Below the pieces are notes generated by a model that was given only the letters and a program-made list of their open reading frames with translations, was not told the DNA's origin and did not search any database. From Streptomyces asoensis (lineage in GTDB: Bacteria > Actinomycetota > Actinomycetes > Streptomycetales > Streptomycetaceae): a stretch of 64,000 bases of DNA. Both the position numbers and the translations under genes were made by a program. Shown here in pieces: positions 17,110-25,955 of the stretch. Numbering within the stretch: position 1 is the stretch's first letter; each line of letters opens with the position of its first letter. The DNA is taken from NCBI RefSeq assembly GCF_016860545.1, contig NZ_BNEB01000005.1, positions 1,922,001 through 1,986,000 of the forward strand, given 5' to 3'.

Positions 17110-18051
17110 ATGACCAGCGACACCCCCGCACCCCTCGCCGGCACCTCCCTCGCCGCGGCTCTCGCCGCCGGAGCAGTCGTCCTCGACGGCGGCATGTCCA
17201 ACCAGCTGGAATCCGCCGGACACGACCTGAGCGACGAGCTGTGGTCGGCCCGGCTGCTCGCCGCACAGCCGGAGGCCGTCACCGAGGCGCACCTCGCCTA
17301 CTTCGAGGCCGGTGCGGACGTGGCGATCACCTCCAGCTACCAGGCCACGTTCGAGGGCTTCGCCAAGCGCGGCATCGGCCACGACGAGGCCGCGCGCCTG
17401 CTCGCGCTCAGCGTCGAACTGGCCCGGCGGGCGGCCCGGCAGGCCCACGACGGCGGCGTCACCCGCCCGCTGTGGGTGGCCGCGTCGGTGGGACCGTACG
17501 GGGCGATGCTCGCGGACGGCTCCGAGTACCGGGGCCGCTACGGGCTGAGCGTCGGGGAACTCGAGCGGTTCCACCGCCCCCGGCTCGAGGTCCTGGCCGC
17601 CGCCGCGCCCGACGTCCTCGCCCTGGAGACGGTTCCCGACGCCGACGAGGCCGAGGCGATGCTGCGCGCGATCCGCGGGCTCGGCGTGCCGGCCTGGCTG
17701 TCGTACTCGGTCGCCGGGGACCGCACCCGTGCCGGGCAGCCGCTGGACGAGGCGTTCGCGCTGGCCGCGGAGGCCGACGACGTCATCGCGGTCGGGGTGA
17801 ACTGCTGCGCGCCCGAGGACGTCGAGGGCGCAGTGGCGACCGCGGCCCGCGTCACGGGCAAGCCGGTCGTCGTCTACCCGAACAGCGGCGAGGCCTGGGA
17901 CGCGGAGGCCCGCGCCTGGACCGGCCGGTCCTCCTTCACCACCGAGCAGGTCCTCGGCTGGCGGGATGCCGGGGCCCGGCTGATCGGCGGCTGCTGCCGC
18001 GTCGGTCCGACGGCGATCACGTCGATCGCCGGCACCCTGACCCCGGCCTGA
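17110..18051 (+). CDS. mmuM: Homocysteine S-methyltransferase
   Basis: A 313-aa cytoplasmic methyltransferase that makes methionine from homocysteine, normally with S-methylmethionine or S-adenosylmethionine as methyl donor. The zinc-binding cysteines are in GVNCC (C232/C233) and GGCC (C295/C296). The N-terminal GAVVLDGGMSNQLE is the usual start of the barrel. The length agrees with the E. coli MmuM family (about 310 aa). It is leaderless, lies alone between divergent and convergent neighbours, and has no visible link to the polysaccharide genes around it, although it would use sulfur fixed by the cys cluster further on. Confidence 0.92.
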   Translation: MTSDTPAPLAGTSLAAALAAGAVVLDGGMSNQLESAGHDLSDELWSARLLAAQPEAVTEAHLAYFEAGADVAITSSYQATFEGFAKRGIGHDEAARLLALSVELARRAARQAHDGGVTRPLWVAASVGPYGAMLADGSEYRGRYGLSVGELERFHRPRLEVLAAAAPDVLALETVPDADEAEAMLRAIRGLGVPAWLSYSVAGDRTRAGQPLDEAFALAAEADDVIAVGVNCCAPEDVEGAVATAARVTGKPVVVYPNSGEAWDAEARAWTGRSSFTTEQVLGWRDAGARLIGGCCRVGPTAITSIAGTLTPA

Positions 18052-18178
18052 CCCACCGCCCCCACGGACAGGCGGCGTGGGACTCCGTCGCGCCGTGAAG
18101 GCGCCCGGCCCGGCTGCCCGCGGACTGCGCACGCCCCCCGTCCGCCAAGACCCGCGCCGGGCCCGCCCACGGCACACG

Positions 18179-18215
18179 CGCACCTCCCCCGGCACCGTCA
18201 CGTCGGTGAGGTGCG
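18179..18215. terminator. Hairpin between convergent mmuM and carboxylesterase genes
   Basis: CGCACCTC (18179-18186) pairs with GAGGTGCG (18208-18215), and an inner CACCG/CGGTG pairing extends the structure. It lies 128 nt after the mmuM stop and 6 nt before the last base of the esterase gene, so it can serve both directions. Confidence 0.55.
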
Positions 18216-18220
18216 TGCGG

Positions 18221-19942
<1,722 letters not shown>

Positions 19943-20157
19943 CTCCTCACCAGCCCTTCGCCGCGCTCGCGCGCCGGTATGACCAGAGCACCACAACAGC
20001 GCGCGGTATTCCGGCCCACGCCCCCTCGAACAGGGCCGTTCGGGGTACCCCCACGCTTACCCCCTGCCGACGCGCCCGCCCCCACGGAAGCCACAGCGAA
20101 ACCGCAACCTCACCGGCACCGGGTCCCTCAGAAGGCCCTGACCCGTGGCGGAGCCGG

Positions 20158-20205
20158 CCAAGGCTCTGCCAGGGGCCCAGCAGAGCCTTGGCCCCTGGCA
20201 GAGCC
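20158..20205. promoter_or_regulatory. Two mutually exclusive hairpins
   Basis: GGCTCTGCCAGGGGCC (20162-20177) pairs perfectly with GGCCCCTGGCAGAGCC (20190-20205). Alternatively CCAAGGCTCTG (20158-20168) pairs perfectly with CAGAGCCTTGG (20181-20191). The two stems share bases and cannot form together, as in an attenuator or switch. It lies about 580 nt before the LacI start and 215 nt before the esterase start on the other strand. Confidence 0.5.
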
Positions 20206-20220
20206 GAAGCGCTCAGCGGA

Positions 20221-20327
20221 CCTGACTCGTACTGGAGCCGGGGGGCTCTGCGGGCCCTGGCTCATGCTGAAACCGGGGGATCTCCGCGAGCCCTGACTCG
20301 TGCTGGAGCCCGGGTTCTCAACCGAGC
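20221..20327. repeat. Three degenerate tandem repeats of 35-36 bp (block 1)
   Basis: Units at 20221-20255, 20256-20291 and 20292-20327 each begin CCTG(A/G)CTC and continue TG(G/A)A(G/A)(C/A)CC with a GGG run and a terminal GAGC/GGGC. A more diverged unit lies at 20136-20176. Confidence 0.6.
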
Positions 20328-20393
20328 CCGCCCCTCAGCCGTCCGGCGACTCGGCGGAACCGGCGGAACCGGCGGTACCGGGTGTCCCGGAAC

Positions 20394-20500
20394 CCTGGCC
20401 CACAGCTGAGCCGGGGGCTCACCGGAGCCGAGTCCCCTGGTGGAGCTGGGCTGCTCTGCGGGGCATCGGCCCATCGTGGAGCCGGAGCCTCCGCCGTGCC
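20394..20500. repeat. Degenerate tandem repeats of 35-36 bp (block 2)
   Basis: Units at 20394-20428, 20429-20464 and 20465-20500 keep the same period and the shared core TGGAGC(C/T)GG/TGAGCCGGGGGCTC, but are more diverged than block 1. Confidence 0.5.
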
Positions 20501-20683
20501 GGACGTCTCAGCGGGGCCCGCGCAGCTGCCCCGGGGGGCCCAGCGGCATCGCTCCCCCGAAACACCGGCCCGGCAGGGCCAAGGCTCCGCTGACACACCC
20601 CGCGCCGCTGTGAACACCCCGCTTGCGGCGGACGCGCAAGATCCCGCGTTTTCCGGAGTCTTCACGTCACGCCCCGCCGCACC

Positions 20684-20703
20684 TAGGATAGCAAGCGCTT
20701 TCT
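20684..20703 (+). promoter_or_regulatory. lacI promoter with LacI-type operator (copy 2)
   Basis: TAGGAT (20684-20689) is a good -10 box, followed after one base by GCAAGCGCTTTCT (20691-20703), placing the operator at the transcription start. A protein bound there would block its own promoter. The same 13 bases lie between the SGNH and PL4 genes. Confidence 0.65.
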
Positions 20704-20788
20704 GCGAGCCGCCTGAACCGGATCGGCTCCGTAAGGGCGCTGGTCGAACTTTCGCTGGCCCTCGGGCGGGCCGGAGAGGTGGTTCCCG

Positions 20789-21838
20789 ATGGTGCGCACC
20801 GCTGGTGCGAGCACGAGCGTGACGGCAGGGCCGACCCTGGCGGTCGTGGCCCGCGAGGCGGGGGTGTCCGTCCCGACCGCCTCCAAGGTCGTCAACGGCA
20901 GGGAGGACGTGGCCCCGGAGACCAGACGACGGGTGACGGAGGCCCTGGACCGGCTGGGTTACGTCCGCAGGCCGCGCCTGGACGTTGGCAAGCCCCCTCG
21001 GCTGATCGACCTCGTCGTGCACTCGCTGGACAGCTCCCGGTCGGGTGCGGTGCTGCACGGGGTGGAGGAGGCGGCCCACGACGCGGGACTGGACGTGGTC
21101 GTCTCGGCCGCCCTGTCCCGCAGCCGCGTCGGCCGGCCCGAGCGCGGCTGGCTCGACAAGCTGACCGTGCGCGGTTCGGCCGGGGTGCTCTTCAACCTGG
21201 CCGAGCTGACGGCCTCCCAGTACGCCTGGCTCGAGCACCACCGCACACCGTTCGTGATGATCGACCCGGTGGTCGAGCCCCCGCCGGGGGTGGTGTCGGT
21301 GGGCGCGGCCAACTGGCAGGGCGGGGTGACGGCCACCGAGCATCTGCTGGCGCTGGGCCACGAGCGCATCGCCGTCGTCTCCGGCCCGCGGCGCAGGATG
21401 TGCAGCAGTGCCCGGGTCGCCGGCTACCGCTCGGCGCTGGCAGCGGCGGGGGTCGCGCACCGTCCCGAGTACGTGCGCAACGGCGGCTTCGACGAGTCCC
21501 TCGCCGAGCGGCGCACACGTGAACTGCTCGACCTCCCCGAGCCGCCGACGGCGGTCTTCGTCTGTTCCGACCGCATGGCCCTCGGGGTCTGCCTCGCACT
21601 GGCGGAACGGGGACTGCGGATCCCGGACGACGTGAGCGTGGTCGGGTTCGACGACCTGCCGGAGTCCCGGTGGACCACGCCCGCGCTCACCACCGTGCGT
21701 CAGCCGCTGGCCGAGATGGCGGCGACCGGCTTACGGCTGCTGCTGCGGATGATGGACGGCGAGCGGCCGGAAGGGACCCGGACCGAGCTGTCCACCCGGC
21801 TCGTGGAGCGGTCGAGCACGGCGCCGCCGCGCGGGTAG
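20789..21838 (+). CDS. LacI family transcriptional regulator
   Basis: A 349-aa repressor. The helix-turn-helix and hinge helix are at about residues 16-60 (LAVVAREAGVSVPTASKVVN). The periplasmic-binding-protein-like effector domain covers 70-340, with typical motifs ALGHERIAVVSGP, PTAVFVCSDRMALG and VVGFDDLPESRWTTPALTTV. GAGAGGTGG precedes the ATG. The operator at its own promoter (20691-20703) and the identical site between the SGNH hydrolase and PL4 lyase suggest that it controls itself and the rhamnogalacturonan genes. The inducer is probably an RG-I-derived sugar (inference). Confidence 0.9.
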   Translation: MVRTAGASTSVTAGPTLAVVAREAGVSVPTASKVVNGREDVAPETRRRVTEALDRLGYVRRPRLDVGKPPRLIDLVVHSLDSSRSGAVLHGVEEAAHDAGLDVVVSAALSRSRVGRPERGWLDKLTVRGSAGVLFNLAELTASQYAWLEHHRTPFVMIDPVVEPPPGVVSVGAANWQGGVTATEHLLALGHERIAVVSGPRRRMCSSARVAGYRSALAAAGVAHRPEYVRNGGFDESLAERRTRELLDLPEPPTAVFVCSDRMALGVCLALAERGLRIPDDVSVVGFDDLPESRWTTPALTTVRQPLAEMAATGLRLLLRMMDGERPEGTRTELSTRLVERSSTAPPRG

Positions 21839-21850
21839 GCGGGACGGGAC

Positions 21851-21889
21851 GCGGCCCGGGCCAGGGCGGAGCGGGCCGGGCCGGGCCGC
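21851..21889. terminator. GC-rich hairpin after lacI
   Basis: GCGGCCCGG (21851-21859) pairs with CCGGGCCGC (21881-21889), beginning 12 nt after the stop and between convergent genes. Confidence 0.5.
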
Positions 21890-22006
21890 GGGAGATCCTT
21901 GTCAGCGCCGGCGCGCCCTCGCTCCGGTCTGCCGACCAGACCCTCCCTCAGGTCGACGGCGCCGCCGGCGTGGCCGCGGCCGCCTGGAGCCCGCGCGGGG
22001 CCGGGG

Positions 22007-22870
22007 TCACGCGTTCACGCTCTCGGGGGCGGTGCGCAGGCGGGCGATGTTGCGCTCCAGCAGTTCGGTCGAGGCCCGCACACCGACGCCGCTCGCCGCG
22101 TCCACCTCGGGCAGCCTGCCGTCGGCCCGCTTGAGGTCGGCGAGCGCGGAGTCCATCGCCGCGTGGGCGGCGAAGAGACACGGGGTGCTGTAGATGGCGA
22201 CGTCGACGCCGAGGTCGGACAGCTCGCCCAGGGAGAGCCGCGGGGACTTCCCGCCGGCGATCTGGTTGAACAGCAGCGGCTTGTCGCCCACCACGTCACG
22301 GATCCGGCGGATCCACTCCACGGTGCGCACCCCGTCCACCAGGATCACGTCGGCGTCCGTGGCGGCCAGTGTCGCGGCCCGCCGCAGGATGTCGTGCTCG
22401 TCGGTGGCGTCCGTGCGGGCGACCACGACCATGTCGCGCCGGGTGGCCAGCACCATCTCCAGCTTCGCCAGGTACTCGCTCAGCGGCAGCACCTGCTTGC
22501 CGTCGGCGTGCCCGCACCGGCGCGGCCGCTTCTGGTCCTCCAGGATCACTCCCGAGGCCCCGATCCGCTCCAGGGCCTCCACCACGTGGCAGGCGACCTC
22601 CGGATCGACGTACCCGTCGTCGATGTCGACCAGCAGGTGCTGCTGCGGGAACGCGCCCCGCAGCCGCTGGACGAACGCGAGCATGTCCGGCCAGGCGATG
22701 AAACCGATGTCGGGCAGCCCGTAGTGCGAGGCGGCGAAGCCGAAGCCGGAGACGAACATCCCGTCGTAGTGGTCCGCGGCGATCGACGCCGAGTACATGT
22801 CGTACACGCCGATCAGCGGGGTCGTCCCGGGTGCGGCGATCCGCTGCCGCAGCTTGTTCCCGTAAGTCAC
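22007..22870 (-). CDS. Isocitrate lyase/PEP mutase family protein
   Basis: A 287-aa barrel enzyme starting at the GTG at 22870, which has GGGAGGAG 7 nt upstream; the ATG 12 codons earlier has none. Family marks are the Mg-binding DIDDGYVDP region, ILEDQ and RRCGH, the position of the catalytic cysteine in lyase-type members (PEP mutases lack it). This suggests C-C lyase activity on a 2-methylisocitrate- or oxaloacetate-like acid rather than phosphonate synthesis. There are no phosphonate genes nearby. The exact substrate is open. An inverted repeat lies 70-90 nt upstream of the start. Confidence 0.82.
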   Translation of the reverse strand: MTYGNKLRQRIAAPGTTPLIGVYDMYSASIAADHYDGMFVSGFGFAASHYGLPDIGFIAWPDMLAFVQRLRGAFPQQHLLVDIDDGYVDPEVACHVVEALERIGASGVILEDQKRPRRCGHADGKQVLPLSEYLAKLEMVLATRRDMVVVARTDATDEHDILRRAATLAATDADVILVDGVRTVEWIRRIRDVVGDKPLLFNQIAGGKSPRLSLGELSDLGVDVAIYSTPCLFAAHAAMDSALADLKRADGRLPEVDAASGVGVRASTELLERNIARLRTAPESVNA

Positions 22871-22940
22871 CGTCCGGCTCCTCCCATGGAGTCGAGGGGT
22901 CGACACACCAGCGGCACGGCAGCCGTGGCGACACGCCAGC

Positions 22941-22959
22941 CCTTTGCCAGGACAAAAGG
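22941..22959. promoter_or_regulatory. Inverted repeat upstream of the lyase gene
   Basis: CCTTTG-ccagga-CAAAAGG: TTTG/CAAA are exact arms (22943-22946 and 22953-22956), extended to CCTTT/AAAGG. It lies in the 168-nt gap before the gene, where a repressor or activator site is expected. Confidence 0.35.
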
Positions 22960-23038
22960 ATCTCCGTGTCGGCGCACGGCACTCGCGGCGCGCGGGCCGC
23001 GCTCACCCCGATGGCGCAACCGGTTCACCGGAGAAACG

Positions 23039-23692
23039 TCACTGGTCCGCCGACCGGGCCGCCCAGGCGATGCCCCCGCGCAGATGGGCGCGGAAGCCGG
23101 GGTCCGTGTAGGCCTCGGCGGCGTGTCCGAGGGCCGTGTAGAACACCCGCCCGGCCCCCTGCTCACGGCACCACACCAGCGGGTGATCGGCTCCCATGCC
23201 GCCGCCCGTGTACGACGACTCGTCGGCGACGGCGAGGACCCGCACCCGCCCGCGCGGGCTGACCCGGAAGTCGTACCACTCGTCGGTGAAGTCCCAGCGG
23301 GCCGGCAGCGCGCGGGTGGCGGGGTGGCCGTGGTCCTCGGTCAGCACCCGGCCGGGCTGGTACGCGGGGTGGCGGGCGAAGCGGGCGCCGAGCAGCTCGC
23401 CGTAGTACGGCCAGTCGTACTCCGTGCACGCGGCCGCGTGGACCCCGGCGAAACCGCCGCCGGCCTCGACGTAGGCGGCGAGGCGCGTCCGACCGGCCGG
23501 GGTCAGCACCTCACCGCTGGTGGAGAGGAAGACCACGGCCGCGTACCCCTCCAGGGGAGCTTCCATAACCGTCGGGTCCTCGGTGTGGTCGACGGTGAAC
23601 CCGCCCAGCCCGCGGACGGCTGCGACGGCGTCCTCGATGGAGTCGTGCCGGTAGTCGGCGGTACGGGTGTACACGAGCACACGGGCGGTCAT
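23039..23692 (-). CDS. ThuA-like domain-containing protein
   Basis: A 217-aa protein of the ThuA (trehalose utilisation) family, which has a class I glutamine amidotransferase-like fold. It starts MTARVLVYTRTADYRHDSI, has the conserved GGGFAGVHAAACTEYDWPYY stretch and HPLVWCREQGAGRVFYTALGH near the end. No signal peptide. Members occur in sugar metabolism as putative hydrolases or isomerases with no settled reaction. It is leaderless: TAGGCT lies 7 nt before the ATG on the minus strand and there is no ribosome site. It lies upstream of the lyase gene on the same strand, 168 nt away. Confidence 0.85.
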   Translation of the reverse strand: MTARVLVYTRTADYRHDSIEDAVAAVRGLGGFTVDHTEDPTVMEAPLEGYAAVVFLSTSGEVLTPAGRTRLAAYVEAGGGFAGVHAAACTEYDWPYYGELLGARFARHPAYQPGRVLTEDHGHPATRALPARWDFTDEWYDFRVSPRGRVRVLAVADESSYTGGGMGADHPLVWCREQGAGRVFYTALGHAAEAYTDPGFRAHLRGGIAWAARSADQ

Positions 23693-23699
23693 GAGGAGG

Positions 23700-23705
23700 A
23701 GCCTA
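23700..23705 (-). promoter_or_regulatory. -10 box TAGGCT, leaderless ThuA promoter
   Basis: TAGGCT reads on the minus strand 7 nt before the ATG (23692), with no Shine-Dalgarno sequence. Confidence 0.55.
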
Positions 23706-23852
23706 GGCGGCGGGCACCGCCGTCGGCGCACCCCCCGGTCCGCAACCGCACGGCCCGACACCACGCGGCACCGCACCGCACCACACCGCGTACCGCGGCG
23801 TCGCACGGCACGGGCACGGCACCGCCGGGACCCATAGCGGCCCGGCCGGGGC

Positions 23853-23892
23853 GCCGGGAGGCCGGGAGGCCGGGAGGCCGGGAGGCCGGGAG
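23853..23892. repeat. Five perfect tandem copies of GCCGGGAG
   Basis: An 8-bp unit repeated five times without mismatch, with a sixth partial copy, in the 306-nt gap between the divergent ThuA and VOC genes. Regularly spaced GGG runs on the plus strand could form a G-quadruplex. The rest of the gap is CACGG/CACCG-rich sequence with no gene. Confidence 0.9.
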
Positions 23893-23984
23893 GCCGGAAC
23901 GGGCGCGCCCCGGCTTGCGAGTCGTGGTCCGGCCCCGGGGGCATGGTCCGGCCACGGAGCCCGGTCCGGCCCGGGGTGGGCGCG

Positions 23985-23990
23985 TACGCT
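23985..23990 (+). promoter_or_regulatory. -10 box TACGCT, leaderless VOC promoter
   Basis: TACGCT lies 8 nt before the ATG at 23999. Confidence 0.45.
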
Positions 23991-23998
23991 CGGGCGGG

Positions 23999-24631
23999 AT
24001 GAACACCCTTCCCGCACGATTCGATCACATCGTCCTCGCAACGCCCGATCTGGCGGCGACGGTCGCCGAGTTCACCCGGCGCACAGGAGTGGTCCCGGCG
24101 CCCGGCGGGGTGCATGTCGGGCTCGGCACCCGCAATCATCTCGTCGGCCTCGGCGAACGTGCCTACCTGGAGATCATCGGCCCGGATCCGGATCAGCCCG
24201 ACCCGTCCGGCCCCCGGCCCTTCGGCGTGGACGCGCTCGCCTCCGCCCGGACGATCACCTGGGCCATCAGCCCGCCCGACCTGGACGCGGCGGTCGCGGC
24301 GGCCCGCGCCCGGGGCTACGACACCGGTGACGTGAGGGAGATGAGCCGCCGCCGTCCGGACGGCACCCTGCTGCGCTGGCGGCTGACCGACGGCGGCTGC
24401 CCGCATCCGTCCGGCCTGGTGCCGTTCCTCATCGACTGGGGCGGTACGGCCCACCCCGCCGCCTCCGGCCTGCCGGTCTGCCCCCTGCGGGAGCTGACCG
24501 CCACGGCTCCGGACCCCGGGGAGGTACGTGCCCTGCTGGCCGCTCTCGGCACCGGACTCGCCCTGGCCGAGGGTCCTGCGGGGTTCGCGTTCACCCTGGA
24601 CACGCCCAACGGGCCGGTGACGTTCGACTGA
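23999..24631 (+). CDS. VOC (glyoxalase-like) family protein
   Basis: A 210-aa protein of the Glyoxalase_3 type (PF13468-like). It begins FDHIVLATPDLAATVAEFTR, has LGTRNHLVGLGERAYLEIIG at about 42-61 and ends with FTLDTPNGPVTFD. The vicinal-oxygen-chelate fold places a metal between paired beta-alpha-beta-beta-beta modules, but its substrate is unknown. It is a single cytoplasmic protein with no partner in the vicinity, and is leaderless. Confidence 0.85.
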   Translation: MNTLPARFDHIVLATPDLAATVAEFTRRTGVVPAPGGVHVGLGTRNHLVGLGERAYLEIIGPDPDQPDPSGPRPFGVDALASARTITWAISPPDLDAAVAAARARGYDTGDVREMSRRRPDGTLLRWRLTDGGCPHPSGLVPFLIDWGGTAHPAASGLPVCPLRELTATAPDPGEVRALLAALGTGLALAEGPAGFAFTLDTPNGPVTFD

Positions 24632-24707
24632 CGACCTGCCCCGGGGGTGCGAGCCGTCCCGTCCCGCGCTGTCCGTTTCGTTCAAGACCGGCCGCGGGCG
24701 GGCTGGC

Positions 24708-24713
24708 TAGCGT
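24708..24713 (+). promoter_or_regulatory. -10 box TAGCGT, leaderless VOC promoter
   Basis: TAGCGT lies exactly 6 nt before the ATG at 24720, the same box and spacing as at mmuM. Confidence 0.6.
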
Positions 24714-24719
24714 GGCCGT

Positions 24720-25115
24720 ATGAGTCCACGATTCGATGCCGTCGGCCTGGTCGTCTCCGACATGGCCGCCTCCGTCTCCTTCTACCGTCTGCTCGGCTTC
24801 GACTTCCCGGAGGGGGCGGCGAACGAGCCGCACGCCGAGGCCGAACTGCCCGGTGGGCTGCGGCTGTTGCTGGACACCGAGGACACGGTCCGTTCGTTCC
24901 ACCCGCGGTGGCGGGCGCCGTCCGGGAGCGGCCGCGCCTCACTGGCGCTGCGTTGCGACGGTCCCGCCGAGGTCGACGCGGTGTACGCGGAACTCGTCGG
25001 CGCCGGCCACCGCGGCGAGCTGGAGCCGTGGGACGCCTTCTGGGGCCAGCGGTACGCCGTCGTGCTGGACCCCGACGGCAACGGCGTCGACCTGTTCGCG
25101 CCGTCGGCTCAGTGA
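24720..25115 (+). CDS. VOC family protein, small (bleomycin-resistance-like)
   Basis: A 131-aa single-domain VOC protein: FDAVGLVVSDMAASVSFYRL at the start and YAVVLDPDGNGVDLFAP at the end are the two halves of the fold. Such proteins act as dimers in metal-dependent isomerisation, dioxygenation or drug sequestration. Its last 7 nt overlap the end of the convergent AraC gene, so the pair may be functionally linked. It is not closely similar to the larger VOC protein just upstream. Confidence 0.85.
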   Translation: MSPRFDAVGLVVSDMAASVSFYRLLGFDFPEGAANEPHAEAELPGGLRLLLDTEDTVRSFHPRWRAPSGSGRASLALRCDGPAEVDAVYAELVGAGHRGELEPWDAFWGQRYAVVLDPDGNGVDLFAPSAQ

Positions 25116-25798
25116 TCCGTGCGCCCGCGCGTCAGGGCGCCCAGCGTGAGCCCCGTGAACTCCCGTACGTCACGGGAGAGGTGCGCCTGGTCGGCGTAAC
25201 CGGCCCGCTGCGCCGTCTGCGCGTACGGGACGCCCCGCCGGGCGAGCGCGAGGGCCCGCTGGAGGCGCAGGATCCGGGCGAGCGTCTTGGGGCCGTAGCC
25301 GAAGGACGCCAGCGAGAGCCGGTGCAACCGGCGTGCGCCGAGACCTAGTTCGTCGGCCGTGTCGGCCACGGCGCGTCCCGCCGCGAGGGCGTGCACCAGG
25401 CGGCGCAACGCCCGGTCGGGCGGGGCCGCCCGCTCGAGCGCCAGCTCCTCCAGTGCCGTCCCCGGGTCCGCTGCGGCGGCGATCCGGCCGCTCAGACGCC
25501 GGACCTCGGCGGCCGGCCACAGGTCGGTCAGCTCGACGCGGCGGTCGCGCAGTTCGTGGGCCGGGACACCCAGCAGCGCGGGCGCGGTACCGGGGTACAG
25601 GCGGACGCCCGCCCAGGGCGCGGCCGGGCCCCGGACCTGATGGGCGCGGGTGTCCGGCCCTGCGACGAGCAGTCTGCCCTCGCCGAACAGCAGGTCCATG
25701 CAGCCGTCGGGGAGCACGGGAAGCGCGCCGGGCGCCGCGGACGGCGTGTGCGTCCACACCACGGCCCCGGCCAGCCGAGCCCCCCGCTCCTGATACAC
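25109..25798 (-). CDS. AraC family transcriptional regulator
   Basis: A 229-aa regulator with an N-terminal domain of the DUF6597 type (LPDGCMDLLFGEGRLLVAGP) and a C-terminal AraC double helix-turn-helix (about residues 140-222). The second HTH shows the usual AQRAGYADQAHLSRDVREFTG, although the PxxYR-like core of the family is replaced. GTG start at 25798, leaderless with TAGCCT 6 nt upstream. It overlaps the convergent VOC gene by 7 nt; AraC proteins of this type are often found next to VOC genes. Confidence 0.87.
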   Translation of the reverse strand: MYQERGARLAGAVVWTHTPSAAPGALPVLPDGCMDLLFGEGRLLVAGPDTRAHQVRGPAAPWAGVRLYPGTAPALLGVPAHELRDRRVELTDLWPAAEVRRLSGRIAAAADPGTALEELALERAAPPDRALRRLVHALAAGRAVADTADELGLGARRLHRLSLASFGYGPKTLARILRLQRALALARRGVPYAQTAQRAGYADQAHLSRDVREFTGLTLGALTRGRTDH

Positions 25799-25804
25799 AC
25801 CCCC

Positions 25805-25810
25805 AGGCTA
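25805..25810 (-). promoter_or_regulatory. -10 box TAGCCT, leaderless AraC promoter
   Basis: Reads TAGCCT on the minus strand, 6 nt before the GTG at 25798. Confidence 0.5.
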
Positions 25811-25955
25811 CGCGGGCCCCCACCCCCGGGAGCCACCCCCGCAAACCCGCTCCGGTGAGATCCCCCGCCGGGGGTCCGGTCCCGGGAGTCCGGTCCCAGG
25901 GGCGGTCCCGGCGGGCGCCGCCAGGGAACCGCCACCCGGGATCCGGTACCCGGGA

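Larger units (their letters stand above)
19943..20683. other. Long noncoding stretch with degenerate repeats and hairpins
   Basis: About 740 nt between the divergent esterase and LacI genes with no convincing gene; the short open frames have no ribosome sites or consistent codon bias. It contains overlapping hairpins (20158-20205) and two blocks of imperfect repeats of about 36 bp (20221-20327 and 20394-20500), annotated separately. Confidence 0.6.

Noticed and set aside
20136..20500. CRISPR array
   Set aside because: Units are diverged, there are no unique spacers between identical repeats, and no cas genes are present.
22007..22870. Phosphonate biosynthesis (PEP mutase)
   Set aside because: The lyase-type Cys is present in RRCGH and no decarboxylase or other phosphonate gene is nearby.
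21899..23998. Long N-terminal extension of the VOC frame
   Set aside because: The extension lies antisense to the lyase and ThuA genes; the VOC domain begins at 23999 with its own -10 box.
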